Shown here one piece after another: positions 1 to 18,799 of a stretch of DNA of 64,000 bases. Numbering within the stretch: position 1 is the first letter of the stretch; every line of letters starts with the position of its first letter. The notes beneath the pieces are model-generated. The model made no database searches, was not told where the DNA came from, and saw only the letters and a program-made list of their open reading frames with translations. The translations under genes were made by a program, and so were the position numbers. This DNA comes from Thunnus maccoyii (lineage: Eukaryota; Chordata; Actinopteri; Scombriformes; Scombridae): assembly GCF_910596095.1 (NCBI RefSeq), contig NC_056550.1, positions 19,190,501 to 19,254,500 on the forward strand, in the 5' to 3' direction.

Positions 1-1300
1 ATGTCTTGTTATCAAGTATGAGGCACACATGTTTATGCATGTCAGCGCTGAGCTACCAACACAGTCAAATTGCAGATGTGACTTGCTAAAGGCCCTGCCC
101 ACCCACAGTAAACTCACCCAGGAGATCTAGATTGTTTTGGCTGATTAGAATAACTGAAAACAGGTTTGGATCTTTACTATCAAATGTTAAAACACAGTTG
201 ATTTTCACGATCACTAAGTATAAATATAGAAAAAATGCTGTTTTAACTGTCTATCTTTCAAATAGGTTGGCATCATTAGGCGCCTCTGATGCAGGATGCA
301 GTTAATAGACCTATTTTTATATACAAAGATCAAATCACTGAAAGGCATTAGTTAACCTTATATGAGAAACTCATTTAGTGATACATTTAAAATGACCGTC
401 ATTTATAGATGTCTGTATAGGCGATACATGATGTAGAGAGTAAAAATATTCCAGCTTTTGTTTGCAGGGCTCAAACATGCATGTTACAAAAAACACATGT
501 TCAGCGACAGGAAATGAAGAAAATGAACTGAAACCGAACTGAAAATGAAATGACTGAACCTTGAGTGTCACCACCATCACATTAACACCATCAACATCAT
601 CCGGTGCAGTAAAACAATGTTTCAATCCATTCATAAGAACTGGCCCAGCTCTTACCTTATCAGTGTCTGATCACTAATAAAACTAAGGCATTTTTTTCAA
701 GCATAGATTTTTCCCACCTGAGATATGTTTTTAGAAATTCAGAAAAGACATTGATATAAATTGTACATTTTGTTGTAATTCCCCTGAGATTTCTGTTCAT
801 TTATTTTGGCACTGCCCTTTTGTGAGACTTTTTCAGAACAATTTTTGTGCTTTTATCAACAGCCACAATGATGAATATGGATATTTTGAAACATATAATT
901 GAATGTAATATAATGAAACATGTATTGATACATGTACTATTTGATATCCTAAAAGATAATACAAATTTGAATTCTCAACGGTATATTACTAATCTTTTAG
1001 TTTTCTTCTCATCTTTCTAATTTTATTGGTTGAATTTCATATTCATAAATGCAAATTTACTTCATGAAGAAGGTCAAAAAGTAGGTTACACTCAGGCTAT
1101 TTTTAAAAAAAAATTATTTATTTATTTTTTTTTAAGGCCGTGAGAACTGTTAATAGTTTGTTTGTTTTTTAATCTTTACATCTATTAAAATTCCCCTAGC
1201 TTGGACTCTCTAAATTATAGGAATTATACTTGAATGGTTATTTTGTCGTATAAGTAAATTGCATTTGCTCCTTTGTGCCAATCAAGAAGAAGGGAGTTAA
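1..1300. other. Intergenic, AT-rich, no gene seen
   Basis: This is AT-rich sequence with scattered homopolymer runs. The longest open frame (87 codons on the minus strand near 371-634) has no recognisable domain and looks like chance. I see no exon, RNA gene or bounded repeat. Confidence 0.6.
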
Positions 1301-1319
1301 AAAATACAAAATAAAAAAG

Positions 1320-1635
1320 CTCCTCCGCCTTCCGGCGTCGTACGTCCATGTGACGGAGTGACGTCCCGACGTGCTGACGTCTAACGGAAATTTGCAGCAG
1401 TTCTTTCTAGAAGCTTGTAGCAGTCTGACGCTAGCTCACTCCAGAAAAATCTATTTAAGTTACTCTTGGCAAAACGCAGCCGGCCGCAGCATTGAATATA
1501 AACACACATTTCAGTGCAGCGTCCTTCTGTTATATGCTTTTTGATTAAACACTCGGGTTAGCCTCGTTTAGCCCACTAACTTAGCCGAGTCATAACCCAA
1601 GCTAACGCTGTTTGCGTTAGGTTGTTGCTGGCATA
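1320..1635 (+). promoter_or_regulatory. cdc37: cdc37 promoter and 5' UTR with CRE half-sites and a heat-shock-type element
   Basis: A CpG-containing stretch directly precedes the cdc37 start codon and stands out from the AT-rich flank. It holds two TGACGTC sites (1359-1365 and 1375-1381), which are CRE/ATF-type, and a palindromic TTCTAGAA (1405-1412), which is a two-unit heat-shock element core, with a further TTC at 1401-1403 in slightly wrong register. No TATA box is obvious at a suitable distance. The transcription start is not defined. That these sites control cdc37 is inferred from position only. Confidence 0.5.
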
Positions 1636-4600
1636 ATGTCCAGAATAGACTACAGCGTGTGGGACCACATTGAGGTGTCAGACGATGAAGATGATACCCA
1701 CCCAAACATCGACACCCCCAGCCTCTTCAGATGGAGACACCAGGTACAGTATTAACATACGTGACATAAAGATGTTTGTAGTTGACATTAACATAACATT
1801 AAGTGTATCATGTGCTCACTTTAGTGCTATATGAAGTTGCAGACGGTCATGTTAAAGTAGGCTAGGCACGATTAGGAAGTATACACTTTTTGTAGTTAGA
1901 CGTGAGAAAGCAAGTAGCAGAGGTGCATTAAAAGTTAAAGACTATGGTGGACATGAAGTACTTGTAGATTGTGACTGGTTTTATAATATTTTCACCTCAG
2001 GCACGTGTGGAGCGAATGGAAGAATTTCAAAAAATGACTCTTGATTTAAGCAAGGGACTCAGTGAATGCCGGCGTAAGCTGGCTGAGACACAGAAGAAAC
2101 TACAAGAGCTGAGCATCTCAACAACGGATGATGCCAAAGCAGAGCTGAGCAAAACCCAGGCTGAGGAGAAGAAACTGAAAAAGGAGGAACGGGAGTGGGA
2201 GAAGAAGTTGGAGAAGCACCGCCGGGAAGAGAAAAAGATGCCATGGAACGTGGACACGCTCAGCAAGGATGGGTTCAGTAAGGTGAGGCAGATGTAGGGT
2301 TCTGCTAGAAGCCACAGCAAATTCTGGGAGTCTGATGTTGTCTTGTTGGCACACATACACATCAAAACATGACATACAGCTTGTTTCTGAATGGGTACCC
2401 CATAGTGATACACTCCACACTCCCCTCCTCCCCAACCACACACACACACAATTCATCATTCAACCCCTACCTCCTACTGATTCACAGTATTGAAGCCACA
2501 TACTTAGAAGATTGTAATAACACGGTATTAACAGGCAAATTAATTGTTAAATGGTGACAGTGACATTATTTTATAGTTTTATAGTCCCCAAAGAGACCAA
2601 TCAACAATGAATTTATCCTGGTAACAAGTATCATCTGCGTAGGAAGAGTCTGATGTAGTCTGTGCCTTTCTGCCATATAAATGAGCCAACATATTTCTTC
2701 ATTATGAGGAATATGGCCAGTTTACAACACTGCCATGTTTCTTGATCTCTGGAGAGTAGCTTTTTGTAGAGCAGACGTCACTAAGTGTGCTCAGGGAGAC
2801 AATTTTGTGTGTACACCCCTGAGATGAATAAACTTCACTGGCAGCCCAGATGCAACAATATGTCTCCGTTCTGTGTCCCAGAGGAATCAACTATAATCAA
2901 GCTTTGGCTACCAAGTCAATACTTATCACAGAGATAGATATAGTGTTGGTTTTTGGCATGTTTCATGAAGTTTGTTGCTAATAATGAAAATATGAGGCCA
3001 GACTTATCCTTAAAAGTCATACTTTTTGGCATACATTTTCTTCGGCGGACCCTAATGATTGTAAAGGTTTAGCAAGTGATACCTTGCAAGGTACACATTC
3101 TCAAAGCAGGATATACCATTCCCAGCAGGAGTGTCTAGCTAGCCCTCTCAAATGCTTAAATACATGGTCTGTAATAAGGTAAAAAAACAAAAACAACAGA
3201 TATATTTTCAAATATGCAATATGCTGCGATTTATAGGTGATTTAATATGATGTGGTTGTCCAGGCTCTGTATTATTCAACCAAATCTGAAACTTTTAATA
3301 ACACTACATGGACGCCTGTCTTTAAATAGTTTACTGCTTCAATCATGGCCTCTGATCAGAAGGTGTTAGGGCAAGTGTGCTTTGGAAGTAGCTTTAGTCG
3401 CTCTGTTGTTCGCCTATAGCTGATTCGTGGCAAGGTTAGCAGTGCCACTGGTCTGTTTTATGTAACTGCTGCATGTTTTGTCTTCCATGTGGGATATTTT
3501 TGTTCATTTTCAGAAGTGGATTACTGAAAACAGATAACCCTGAGATGGTTCTTGACAGCTCATATTGATTTTTCTTTGGTTCAAACCTGTGGTTTTGTAA
3601 TGTTGGACACATCTCTCACTCCTCGTCCAATTTTCTGATACACATTAGTTAATACTTCTACCCCAAATTTCCAGTGATGTCTGATATGACTTTATCTATT
3701 GTTTCATGGCCATAGTTTCTAAGGATTATTTTCTGCTACTTTGTGTCATCCATAGAGCATTGTTAATGTCAAACCTGACAGTGCTGAAGAGACCGAAGAA
3801 GAGAAGGAGCAAAAGCATAAAACCTTTGTGGAAAAATATGAGAAGCAGATCAAACATTTTGGTAAGAATAATCGACATCCATTCACCATTGTTCTTTACT
3901 GCTACAGGATATTAGTAGTTGAAAGTATTGATGATCTTTAATTGCTGTTTTACTGCAGGTATGTTGCGACGCTGGGATGACAGCCAGAAGTACCTCTCTG
4001 ACAACCCTCATCTAGTATGTGAAGAGACTGCCAACTACCTGGTCATCATGTGTATTGACCTTGAAGTTGAGGAGGTAAATACTATATAACAGAATTTCTT
4101 CTTCACTTTCTTTTAAAGGCACTGAAAGTAGTCCATACTTTGCATGCATTTTAATATTTAAATATACTAAAGTCAGTTTATGGGCTATAACTCTGGGATT
4201 TGTTTTATTCTTTATTTGCCACAAACTGTTTTCTTCACACAGACATCGTGACCTTTAAAATCTGCACATTATTGAAAAAATGCTTCCTCTTTTTGTAGAA
4301 ACACGCACTGATGGAGCAAGTGGCTCATCAGACCATCGTCATGCAGTTCATTCTGGAGTTGGCAAAAAGCCTCAAAGTGGACCCCCGCGGATGCTTTCGT
4401 CAATTCTTTGCCAAGATTAAGGTGACTTTGTGTTTGGATGTAGGACTGCAACTATAACGATTATTTCCTCGATTAATAGATTAGTCTAGTTTGGTATATA
4501 AAATGTCAGAAAATGGTGAAGAATGTCAAACACTGTTGCACAAAGCCCAAAGTGCAACCTCAAATGTCTTGTTTTGTCCTGATCAACAGTCTACAACCCA

Positions 4601-5704
4601 GAGATATTCAGTTTACTCTCATAGAAGACTAAAGAAACCAGAAACTATTCCCATTTAAGAAGGTAGAATGAGAGAAAATTTGTTTTGTTTTTTTCTTAGA
4701 AAATAACCCAAAATGCTTAATCAATTATCCAAATAGCTGGCGATTTATTTTCTGTTGATTAACCAATCAATTAATCAACTAATTATTGCAGCTCTATAAT
4801 TATGCTTCATCATCTAATAAAATTTTGAGTTATTGAAGGTAACTTTGTGTTCCTCATTAAAATGCGGAATGTACACATGCCTTCATAAAGCATACTCACA
4901 CTCCAAGGACGAGAGAATTTAATCTTTTCTTTTCCCATCCCCCTGTTCAAAATAACATGAAAACAAACACCAATTGATATGTTCAATTAAACGTTCGAGC
5001 GTAGCCACTCACACACCAACCATGTGTCCCCACAGACATCAGATCAGCAGTACCAGGACGCTTTCAATGACGAGCTGGAGTCATTTAAGGACCGGGTTCG
5101 TGGCAGGGCGAAGATCCGCATAGAAAAGGCCATGAAGGAGTATGAGGAAGAGGAGCGACAAAAGCGCTTGGGACCCGGAGGGCTGGATCCTGTTGATGTT
5201 TATGAGTCCCTACCAGCCGTAAGTTCATTTTCAAGAAGCCTCAACGTTCTTCTTTTATCTCTTCCTGTTATTTAAAATGTCTCACTTTGGTTTTTCTCTT
5301 TAATTGCAGGAGATGCAGAAATGCTTTGATGATAAAGACATCCAAATGTTACAGGATGTGATTAGCAAAATGGATCCAACGGTAGGTTACTTTGTTAAAG
5401 ACTACATTTTCTTTTTGTGTGTGTGTGTGTGAATGGACAGCAGACTGTTTTGAGTAATACAGTGACCTGATATGTATAGTTATCTGATTCACATGTGTAT
5501 TTTTTTCCTATTTTAGTTCAGTTAATTGATGATGAAGTGATTTTTTTTTTTCACACAATTTAGGAGGCAAAGGCCCACATGAAGAGGTGCATAGACTCGG
5601 GGCTCTGGGTCCCCAACTCCAAGACGGACGACGGGGATGAAAAAGGGGAAGATGCTACCTATGAGGAAGTCAAACAGGAGCAGGAGGAAACTAAGAAAGA
5701 ATGA
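1636..5704 (+). CDS. cdc37: Hsp90 co-chaperone CDC37, 8 coding exons, 376 aa
   Basis: CDC37 loads client protein kinases onto HSP90 in the cytosol. Coding exons: 1636-1743, 2001-2282, 3756-3861, 3959-4074, 4299-4421, 5036-5218, 5310-5381, 5564-5704 (TGA). All junctions are GT-AG and the frame is continuous. The protein opens [20 protein letters not shown]; the serine at 15 in EVSDDED corresponds to the CK2 site Ser13 of mammalian CDC37, and the HPN motif follows at 22-24. A charged coiled coil covers about 37-120. The HSP90-binding middle domain includes [29 protein letters not shown] and [12 protein letters not shown]. The C-terminal part has [36 protein letters not shown] and [10 protein letters not shown], then an acidic tail. 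The length matches the human protein (378 aa). The start at 1636 is the first ATG of the conserved N-terminus. The tail after VPNS is short and Glu/Lys-rich, as is usual for the poorly conserved end of this family. Confidence 0.97.
4443..4794. mobile_element. MITE of the TA-target (Tc1/mariner-like) kind in cdc37 intron 5
   Basis: A roughly 350-bp unit lies between two TA dinucleotides (4441-4442 and 4795-4796). Its ends are imperfect inverted repeats: GGACTGCAACTATAACGATTA at the left, read against the reverse complement of TAATTATTGCAGCTC at the right. The inner part is AT-rich with ATTAATC-type repeats and has no coding capacity. I recognise the general sequence as a very common teleost dispersed repeat. 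It lies wholly inside the intron between coding exons 5 and 6. Confidence 0.75.
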
Positions 5705-6860
5705 CCAACATTGACCCTATGATGTGTTGTTTGTGCAAATGTATTTACCCACTGTATTGCAACTCCACTGTGTGTATGACTAGTTTGCCAATCAAGGAAC
5801 AATGAAATGACTTCTCCAATATACTTAGCTCAGACTTAAGGGATTAGCATTCACCTAACTGCACAACTATGTTGCATCTGTAACTCCTGCTTTGAAAAGA
5901 ACTGCAGCTTGTGTGTAGGTCTTTTATTTGCTTTGACATCACTAAAGCTGTATTCTTACACCTGTCTCGTTTGTGGGGGTGTGTATGTGGACATATGCCT
6001 GTCATTTGTGTGGTTGTATAGCTGAAGACCATTATATGCATTTTCAGGTTGTGCTTTTTTTTTTTTTTTTTTGTCATTTCCAAATTTAAGAGTTTCGTTT
6101 TTGACTTTCAGGGCTTGAGCAACCAATGTATTCAGATGGTTCTTTCCCAAAAGTGAAAATTTTCTACAAACTTGCTTAACTAAAATTTGAATTGTATTCA
6201 ACTTCTCAAAAACAAGGCTGGTTGTGGTTTTGCGTGAGAACTTGAGGTGTGGCTGACATACTTTTCAGACAATGAAACTGGATGCAAAAAAATGTGAGTC
6301 ATATTTTGAAAGGAAATGATGCATTTGTGAGACCTGTGGTTGCATTAACCACTACTTTTTAATAAGCGTTAACAAGCGCAAGTCTGCATGGGGTTTTCTC
6401 ATGAAGCATCTGGTATGTAAAAAGGACATTTGCTCTGCATAGTGATTCAGTGGTGGGTAAATATGTGGATATGCTATGACCTTCAGTACGTTACAAATAT
6501 GTTCGTAACGATGACAACCAATGTTAAACACAATTCGTCGCTCACACTTGCCCCACCATTAGTATATAAACGGATATATCACTAAGGAGAGCCTTGCGGA
6601 GCTTGGTGATGATTGACGGCTTATATGGAGCCCACATGTTCCCACCTTGGCCAAATTAGAATCCCTATCAAGTGAAAAAGGGACAATGTAGGTCATAAGA
6701 ATGATTGTAGTTGGAGGCTTCACTTTCAATGCTTTCAATGCCTAATTGGAGTTCTGCTTGATATCACAATGATAAAAAGAAACAATGCAGTGAAACAGCT
6801 TCTACAAAGACATTATTTGACAATCCTGGAAATCACTAAATAAAACTGCTCAATGGATAT
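5705..6860 (+). other. cdc37: cdc37 3' UTR and downstream flank
   Basis: This is non-coding sequence after the cdc37 stop, with a T17 tract near 6056-6072. The first AATAAA I find is at 6839-6844, which would give a 3' UTR of about 1.1 kb. An earlier variant poly(A) signal cannot be excluded. Confidence 0.4.
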
Positions 6861-8127
6861 TATTGCCAAAAGCTATTGTGCCCCGCCTGTGATGTCTGCC
6901 AGTCAGGTGTGTTTTCTCTCTGTACTGCTAGAAATGGGCTTGAGTATTTTTTTCTGCACACTTTTGTGCAAAGGAACTGTATGTGATGAAGGACTGGGAG
7001 CATCTGATTATGAAAACAGGACTACCTTGCAATGCAAACAAACTAAGTGAGCCAAACCTCCATTTAGTCTTGACAAAAAGCAGAATACACGAATCGAAAC
7101 CATCGAAACTTAACACTACACCGACAAAGATGTCATGAAATAGCCACCGTGCTGTATTTCAGTCTGGGTTAAACTTCTGAATGAGAACAATATTAAATAT
7201 CAAACACTTGTAAAGCCAAATGTCCACTTTAAATGTTAAAATCATGACATCTAGTGATTGACAATAGACCCACACCATAACATGAAAACTGGTTGAACTT
7301 GGTTAGTACAGGCATATTTGTGGAAGGTTTTTTGTTACACTGTTTTTTGTATGTTTTGATAATACATGAAATAGCAATGTGGGCCTATAAATGCTACCTC
7401 CATACTTCCAAAATGTTCAGGACAGCAGCTTGATCCCCTCAGTAACCTTTGTAGACCTTCACTTGTCACAGCAGGATGAGCACAGATGTGACTAATATCA
7501 TTAATTGTGGCTCCATGCCATTTAAGTGTCATCTTATCAATTAAACCTGTGCTTTTCATCTTATAACCAGTTAAATGTCTGCTCTGAAGGACATGGGACA
7601 ATACACTGAGATCATTTAAAACAATATAATACTACACCTTGTAATATCTTCTTTCTTTGTGATAACCCTTCAGTAACTTTAAATGCTGTAGGTGTTGGAA
7701 TGATTCATTTGAAAAGGTGCTAATGTATTCTGTCCCACCCATGTATGTAAATGGGGATGGACAAAACATACATATGACGCATGTATCCAAAATACTGCAG
7801 AAACAGAAAACATAAGAGGAAAGAAAGGGACTAAATTGCTAAAGCACCCGTTTAAAAAAAAATTTTCTTTGGTTGAGTCTGTTTGCAAAATTACTGCTGA
7901 AGAACCACTTCCTTCGAGCTCAAGTGGTGCTTCTGACGTCAGTGCTGATGATGAAAATACATCTTGTCCTTGTGGTGATGGTGATTATCACAAAGTGAAA
8001 TTACTCAACCTGTAGCATTCTCATGTTTGGAATAGAACAAAGCCAGGAAACAACACCTTTTACAACAACAAGCATTTGTAGCCAGAATTTCATGCCAAGG
8101 GACCTGAAGATGACTTTTTAAAATATA
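6861..8127. other. cdc37-tyk2 intergenic, nothing recognised
   Basis: Open frames here are short and lack domain-like composition. I see no splice-bounded exon or RNA gene. Confidence 0.5.
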
Positions 8128-8482
8128 CAGTGCTGTGCAATTTTTTTTAGGATCTAAAAGTAAAGTGAAGATGCTTTGAAAAATTGTGCCATGTCAATTA
8201 ACTTCATGCCAAGTGCAGTAGACCGAAAAAACCTAAGTCAAATAAACATTTGGTGTGACCACGCTCTGCCTGTAAAACAGCACCAGTTCTCCTCCTGCAA
8301 ACAGTTTTTTCAAGGTACTTGGCAAGTAGGTTGTTCCAAGTGTTTTGGAGAATTTGCCACAGTTCCTCTGTGGATTCAGGTGTCTCAGCTGCTTCTGTCT
8401 CTTCATGTAATCCCAGACTGACTCCATGATGTTGACATCGGGGCTCTGTGGGGACTGCATCGCTTGCTGTATGATGGATCAT
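8128..8482 (-). mobile_element. Truncated Tc1/mariner-like transposon, 3' part of transposase
   Basis: Read on the minus strand, two overlapping frames together resemble the C-terminal third of a Tc1-type transposase. The motif SPDVNIMESVWDYMKR corresponds to the SPDLNPIE-W block that carries the last acidic residue of the DDE triad. It is followed by STEELWQILQNTWNN, AKYLEK and AVLQAERGHTKC. The frame breaks between these blocks and the two upstream acidic residues are missing, so this copy is dead. The left border is a typical Tc1 inverted-repeat end, CAGTGCTGTGCAA from 8128, preceded by TA. The opposite end was not found, so the element is truncated. Confidence 0.85.
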
Positions 8483-8789
8483 AAATCATATTTAAGTACA
8501 TACAATTTTTTGTCACACATTGTCACCTCTTTACACAAATTGTAGAATATTGTGGAATCTGCAGGTTAAGAAATAAAGAAAATATGATAAAAGATAATAT
8601 CCATACCTTTTCCCTAGTCATACATGAGACCACACCTTCAAGTTTTATTTAAGGAAATATATTATGTATTAAGTTTGTTGCATAATTAGGTTTGTAGTAT
8701 TTTCAACTACCTACCTCTATATTTTATAGAGTGTATAGTATTGTCCAAGTTGGTTTAGTCTTGGTAAATGAAACTGTATATGCCTGTAT

Positions 8790-9081
8790 CACATTGCATA
8801 CAAAGTAATAAAGAGAATCAGATTTATTAACCCCCAAATGTCAACAGAAAAAGCAATAAACATGAACACAAACATAACAGTGTAAGAAAGACAGGGACAG
8901 TATTTAAAAAAGATTCCGTGTAGTGGGGGTGGACTACGTGCTTGCATATTGACATGATAAAATCTGTGTTTACAAAAAAAAAAAACAGAACATAAACAGA
9001 AGTATAATGCCAATGTAGATATAAATATATATTCGAGTGTAAATAAACTATGTTTGTGTATTAACAGGATATATTAATCAG

Positions 9082-9138
<57 letters not shown>

Positions 9139-9310
9139 TCTACACAGTGCAGGACAGACAAAAACACATATGAAGTTGAGTGATATATGGAGGTGAAGTG
9201 TAGTTGCTGTGTTTATGTGTTTACAGTCTGTTACTGTCCTTGTTAAAGATGGTAACTGCCTGGGAAAGAAAGCTGTGATGGTAGCAGATAGTCATGGTTC
9301 TGTGGGCTCC
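8790..9310. repeat. Probable degenerate dispersed repeat flanking a TA microsatellite
   Basis: The stretches around 8800-8900 (AGAGAATCAGATTTATTAA) and 9215-9300 (GTCCTTGTTAAAGATGGTAA, then CTGCCTGGGAAAGAAAGCTG) read like a worn teleost retroelement family I have seen before, but I cannot name it. No reading frame survives and no terminal repeats or target duplication are visible. Confidence 0.35.
9082..9135. repeat. (TA)n microsatellite
   Basis: An almost pure TA run of about 54 bp, likely polymorphic in length and able to form a cruciform. Confidence 0.95.
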
Positions 9311-9459
9311 CAATCAGAACGGCATTAAACTTTAACTGCTTAAAATCCCAAATGACCACAATGAGCACTATTCCCATCGCTTTTATAATATGCGTGACGT
9401 TTCTTTTAGCTATGTGTACGTGCGAGTGCGTATTCCCCCCGCCCACCCTGTCCAACAAT

Positions 9460-9611
9460 CTGCATTCTGCAAAGACCCACCCTACTCTGCCTCTGATTGG
9501 CTCTGACCTTAATTCTAACCAATCACACTCCTCATGGCTTAACCTAAGTAACGTAAGCAACGAGTACTAGCCAATCAGAGGCGGAGTAGGGCGGGTCTTC
9601 TCTGAATGCGG
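9460..9611. promoter_or_regulatory. Inverted repeat with CCAAT boxes upstream of the tyk2 leader exon
   Basis: Two arms of about 43 bp face each other: 9460-9502 and 9569-9611, separated by 66 bp. The inner 29 bp differ at only two positions; each arm ends in the CCAAT/ATTGG core CTGATTGGCT or its reverse complement. A third CCAAT lies between the arms near 9519. The segment ends directly upstream of the presumed tyk2 5' exon. It may be a small MITE, a promoter element, or a MITE that now supplies NF-Y sites. Control of tyk2 is inferred from position only. Confidence 0.6.
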
Positions 9612-9840
9612 GTGGGGAAAGGAAATACCGCCTGCGTCCTGCGTGCCCGTTTGGAGGGCGTGTCGTTGTTGGGTTCGGGAAGCAGTGGTTTTGTGTCATC
9701 ACTGTTCATAAGAATCGGAGCGAGTGGGCGATTGGGGAACTACGCCGAAACGCTAATGAAACCTGGCCGTCAGTTTCTTCTCACCGTGCTAGGTTGTTGT
9801 TTTTTTTAATGTAACGCCTTCAAAAGCTCGCCGTTAAATG
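9612..9840 (+). other. tyk2: Probable non-coding first exon of tyk2
   Basis: A GC-richer stretch ends in a good splice donor, AAATG followed by GTAAGA (GT at 9841). The next usable acceptor is the CAG at 10333-10335, just before the tyk2 start codon. Splicing 9840 to 10336 would give a short leader. The upstream limit of this exon is unknown. Alternative first exons are possible. Confidence 0.5.
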
Positions 9841-10305
9841 GTAAGAAATTTGCTCGTCATACATGCTGTTAAGTTTATGTAAATGCCGTTAATGTTAATA
9901 CATTTCTGTGTCATGGCATTGGATACTCAATAAAGTAAAGAAGGTTTCGTTTTTGGGCCACTCGGTGACGCAGTGTGCATTTATGTACAAATTATTATAT
10001 GTTGATGTGCCACACGGCGCTGTTGAGTAATATGTATTGTAAACAAGTTAGGTACAATGTAGTCCCCGGAAGGCCTTTTGACAAATTGATCCGATTACCA
10101 TATTTCTACTTTTTTGCCATTTGCTAATCTACCAAGTTATGTTTCTAAACTTAACACCATGTAAAATGAGAAATACTGGATAGGTTAGTTGAGAAAAGCG
10201 TAAGGTGTCGCTTTAAATTGCTCTTTCATTTGTACCTACGTAGGCCGTGGTACGTACGTGATTGCAACAGTCACATAAGTTGCTGTGTACCTTTACATAT
10301 GTATA

Positions 10306-10331
10306 TATATATGTGTGTGTGTGTGTGTGTC
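10306..10331 (+). repeat. TA/TG repeat acting as the polypyrimidine region of a tyk2 3' splice site
   Basis: A short TATATA run passes into about nine TG units and then CTCAG, which is the acceptor at 10331-10335. UG repeats in RNA bind TDP-43 and CELF proteins; whether they do here is untested. Confidence 0.7.
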
Positions 10332-10354
10332 TCAGTGATTTGGCTGTCCCCACC

Positions 10355-18446
<8,092 letters not shown>

Positions 18447-18790
18447 TCAGCACTCCGTGAAGGGCTACTTGTCTACATATCATCACTTAACAACCATATA
18501 TTACAGAGTAGCCAAGAGTGCGTTTCCAAGCTGTGCGATGCCTGCTGCCTCAATTTACGTGGCCCAAATCAGAATTTATCAGATTCCATGTGATTTATGC
18601 TGTTCACACTGTTATGAAAAAAACAGATATGAGTCACATATAAGCAAAAAAAAGTCAGATTTGGGCCACTTTTGCCTGCAGTCTGAACGTAGCCATAGTC
18701 TTTATAGGCTTCTCTTTTTATAAAAGCACACTGCTCTCTTCTCATATGTGATATTAACACAACAATAAACTCAACCTGTGTATTTGAGGG
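18447..18790 (+). other. tyk2: tyk2 3' UTR, partly repeat-like
   Basis: Non-coding sequence after the stop. An AATAAA at 18764-18769 is followed by a GT-rich stretch, which makes it the best poly(A) candidate; another AATAAA is at 18994-18999. The part at about 18540-18705 (with CAGATTTGGGCCACTTTTGC and TCTGAACGTAGCC) resembles a common teleost DNA-transposon-derived repeat. If so, the UTR contains an exonised repeat. Confidence 0.45.
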
Positions 18791-18799
18791 GAAAAAGGT

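Noticed and set aside
2740-2890. Possible solo LTR in cdc37 intron 2 (AATAAA-like word and TGT/ACA ends)
   Set aside because: No target duplication, no paired ends and no internal retroviral sequence.
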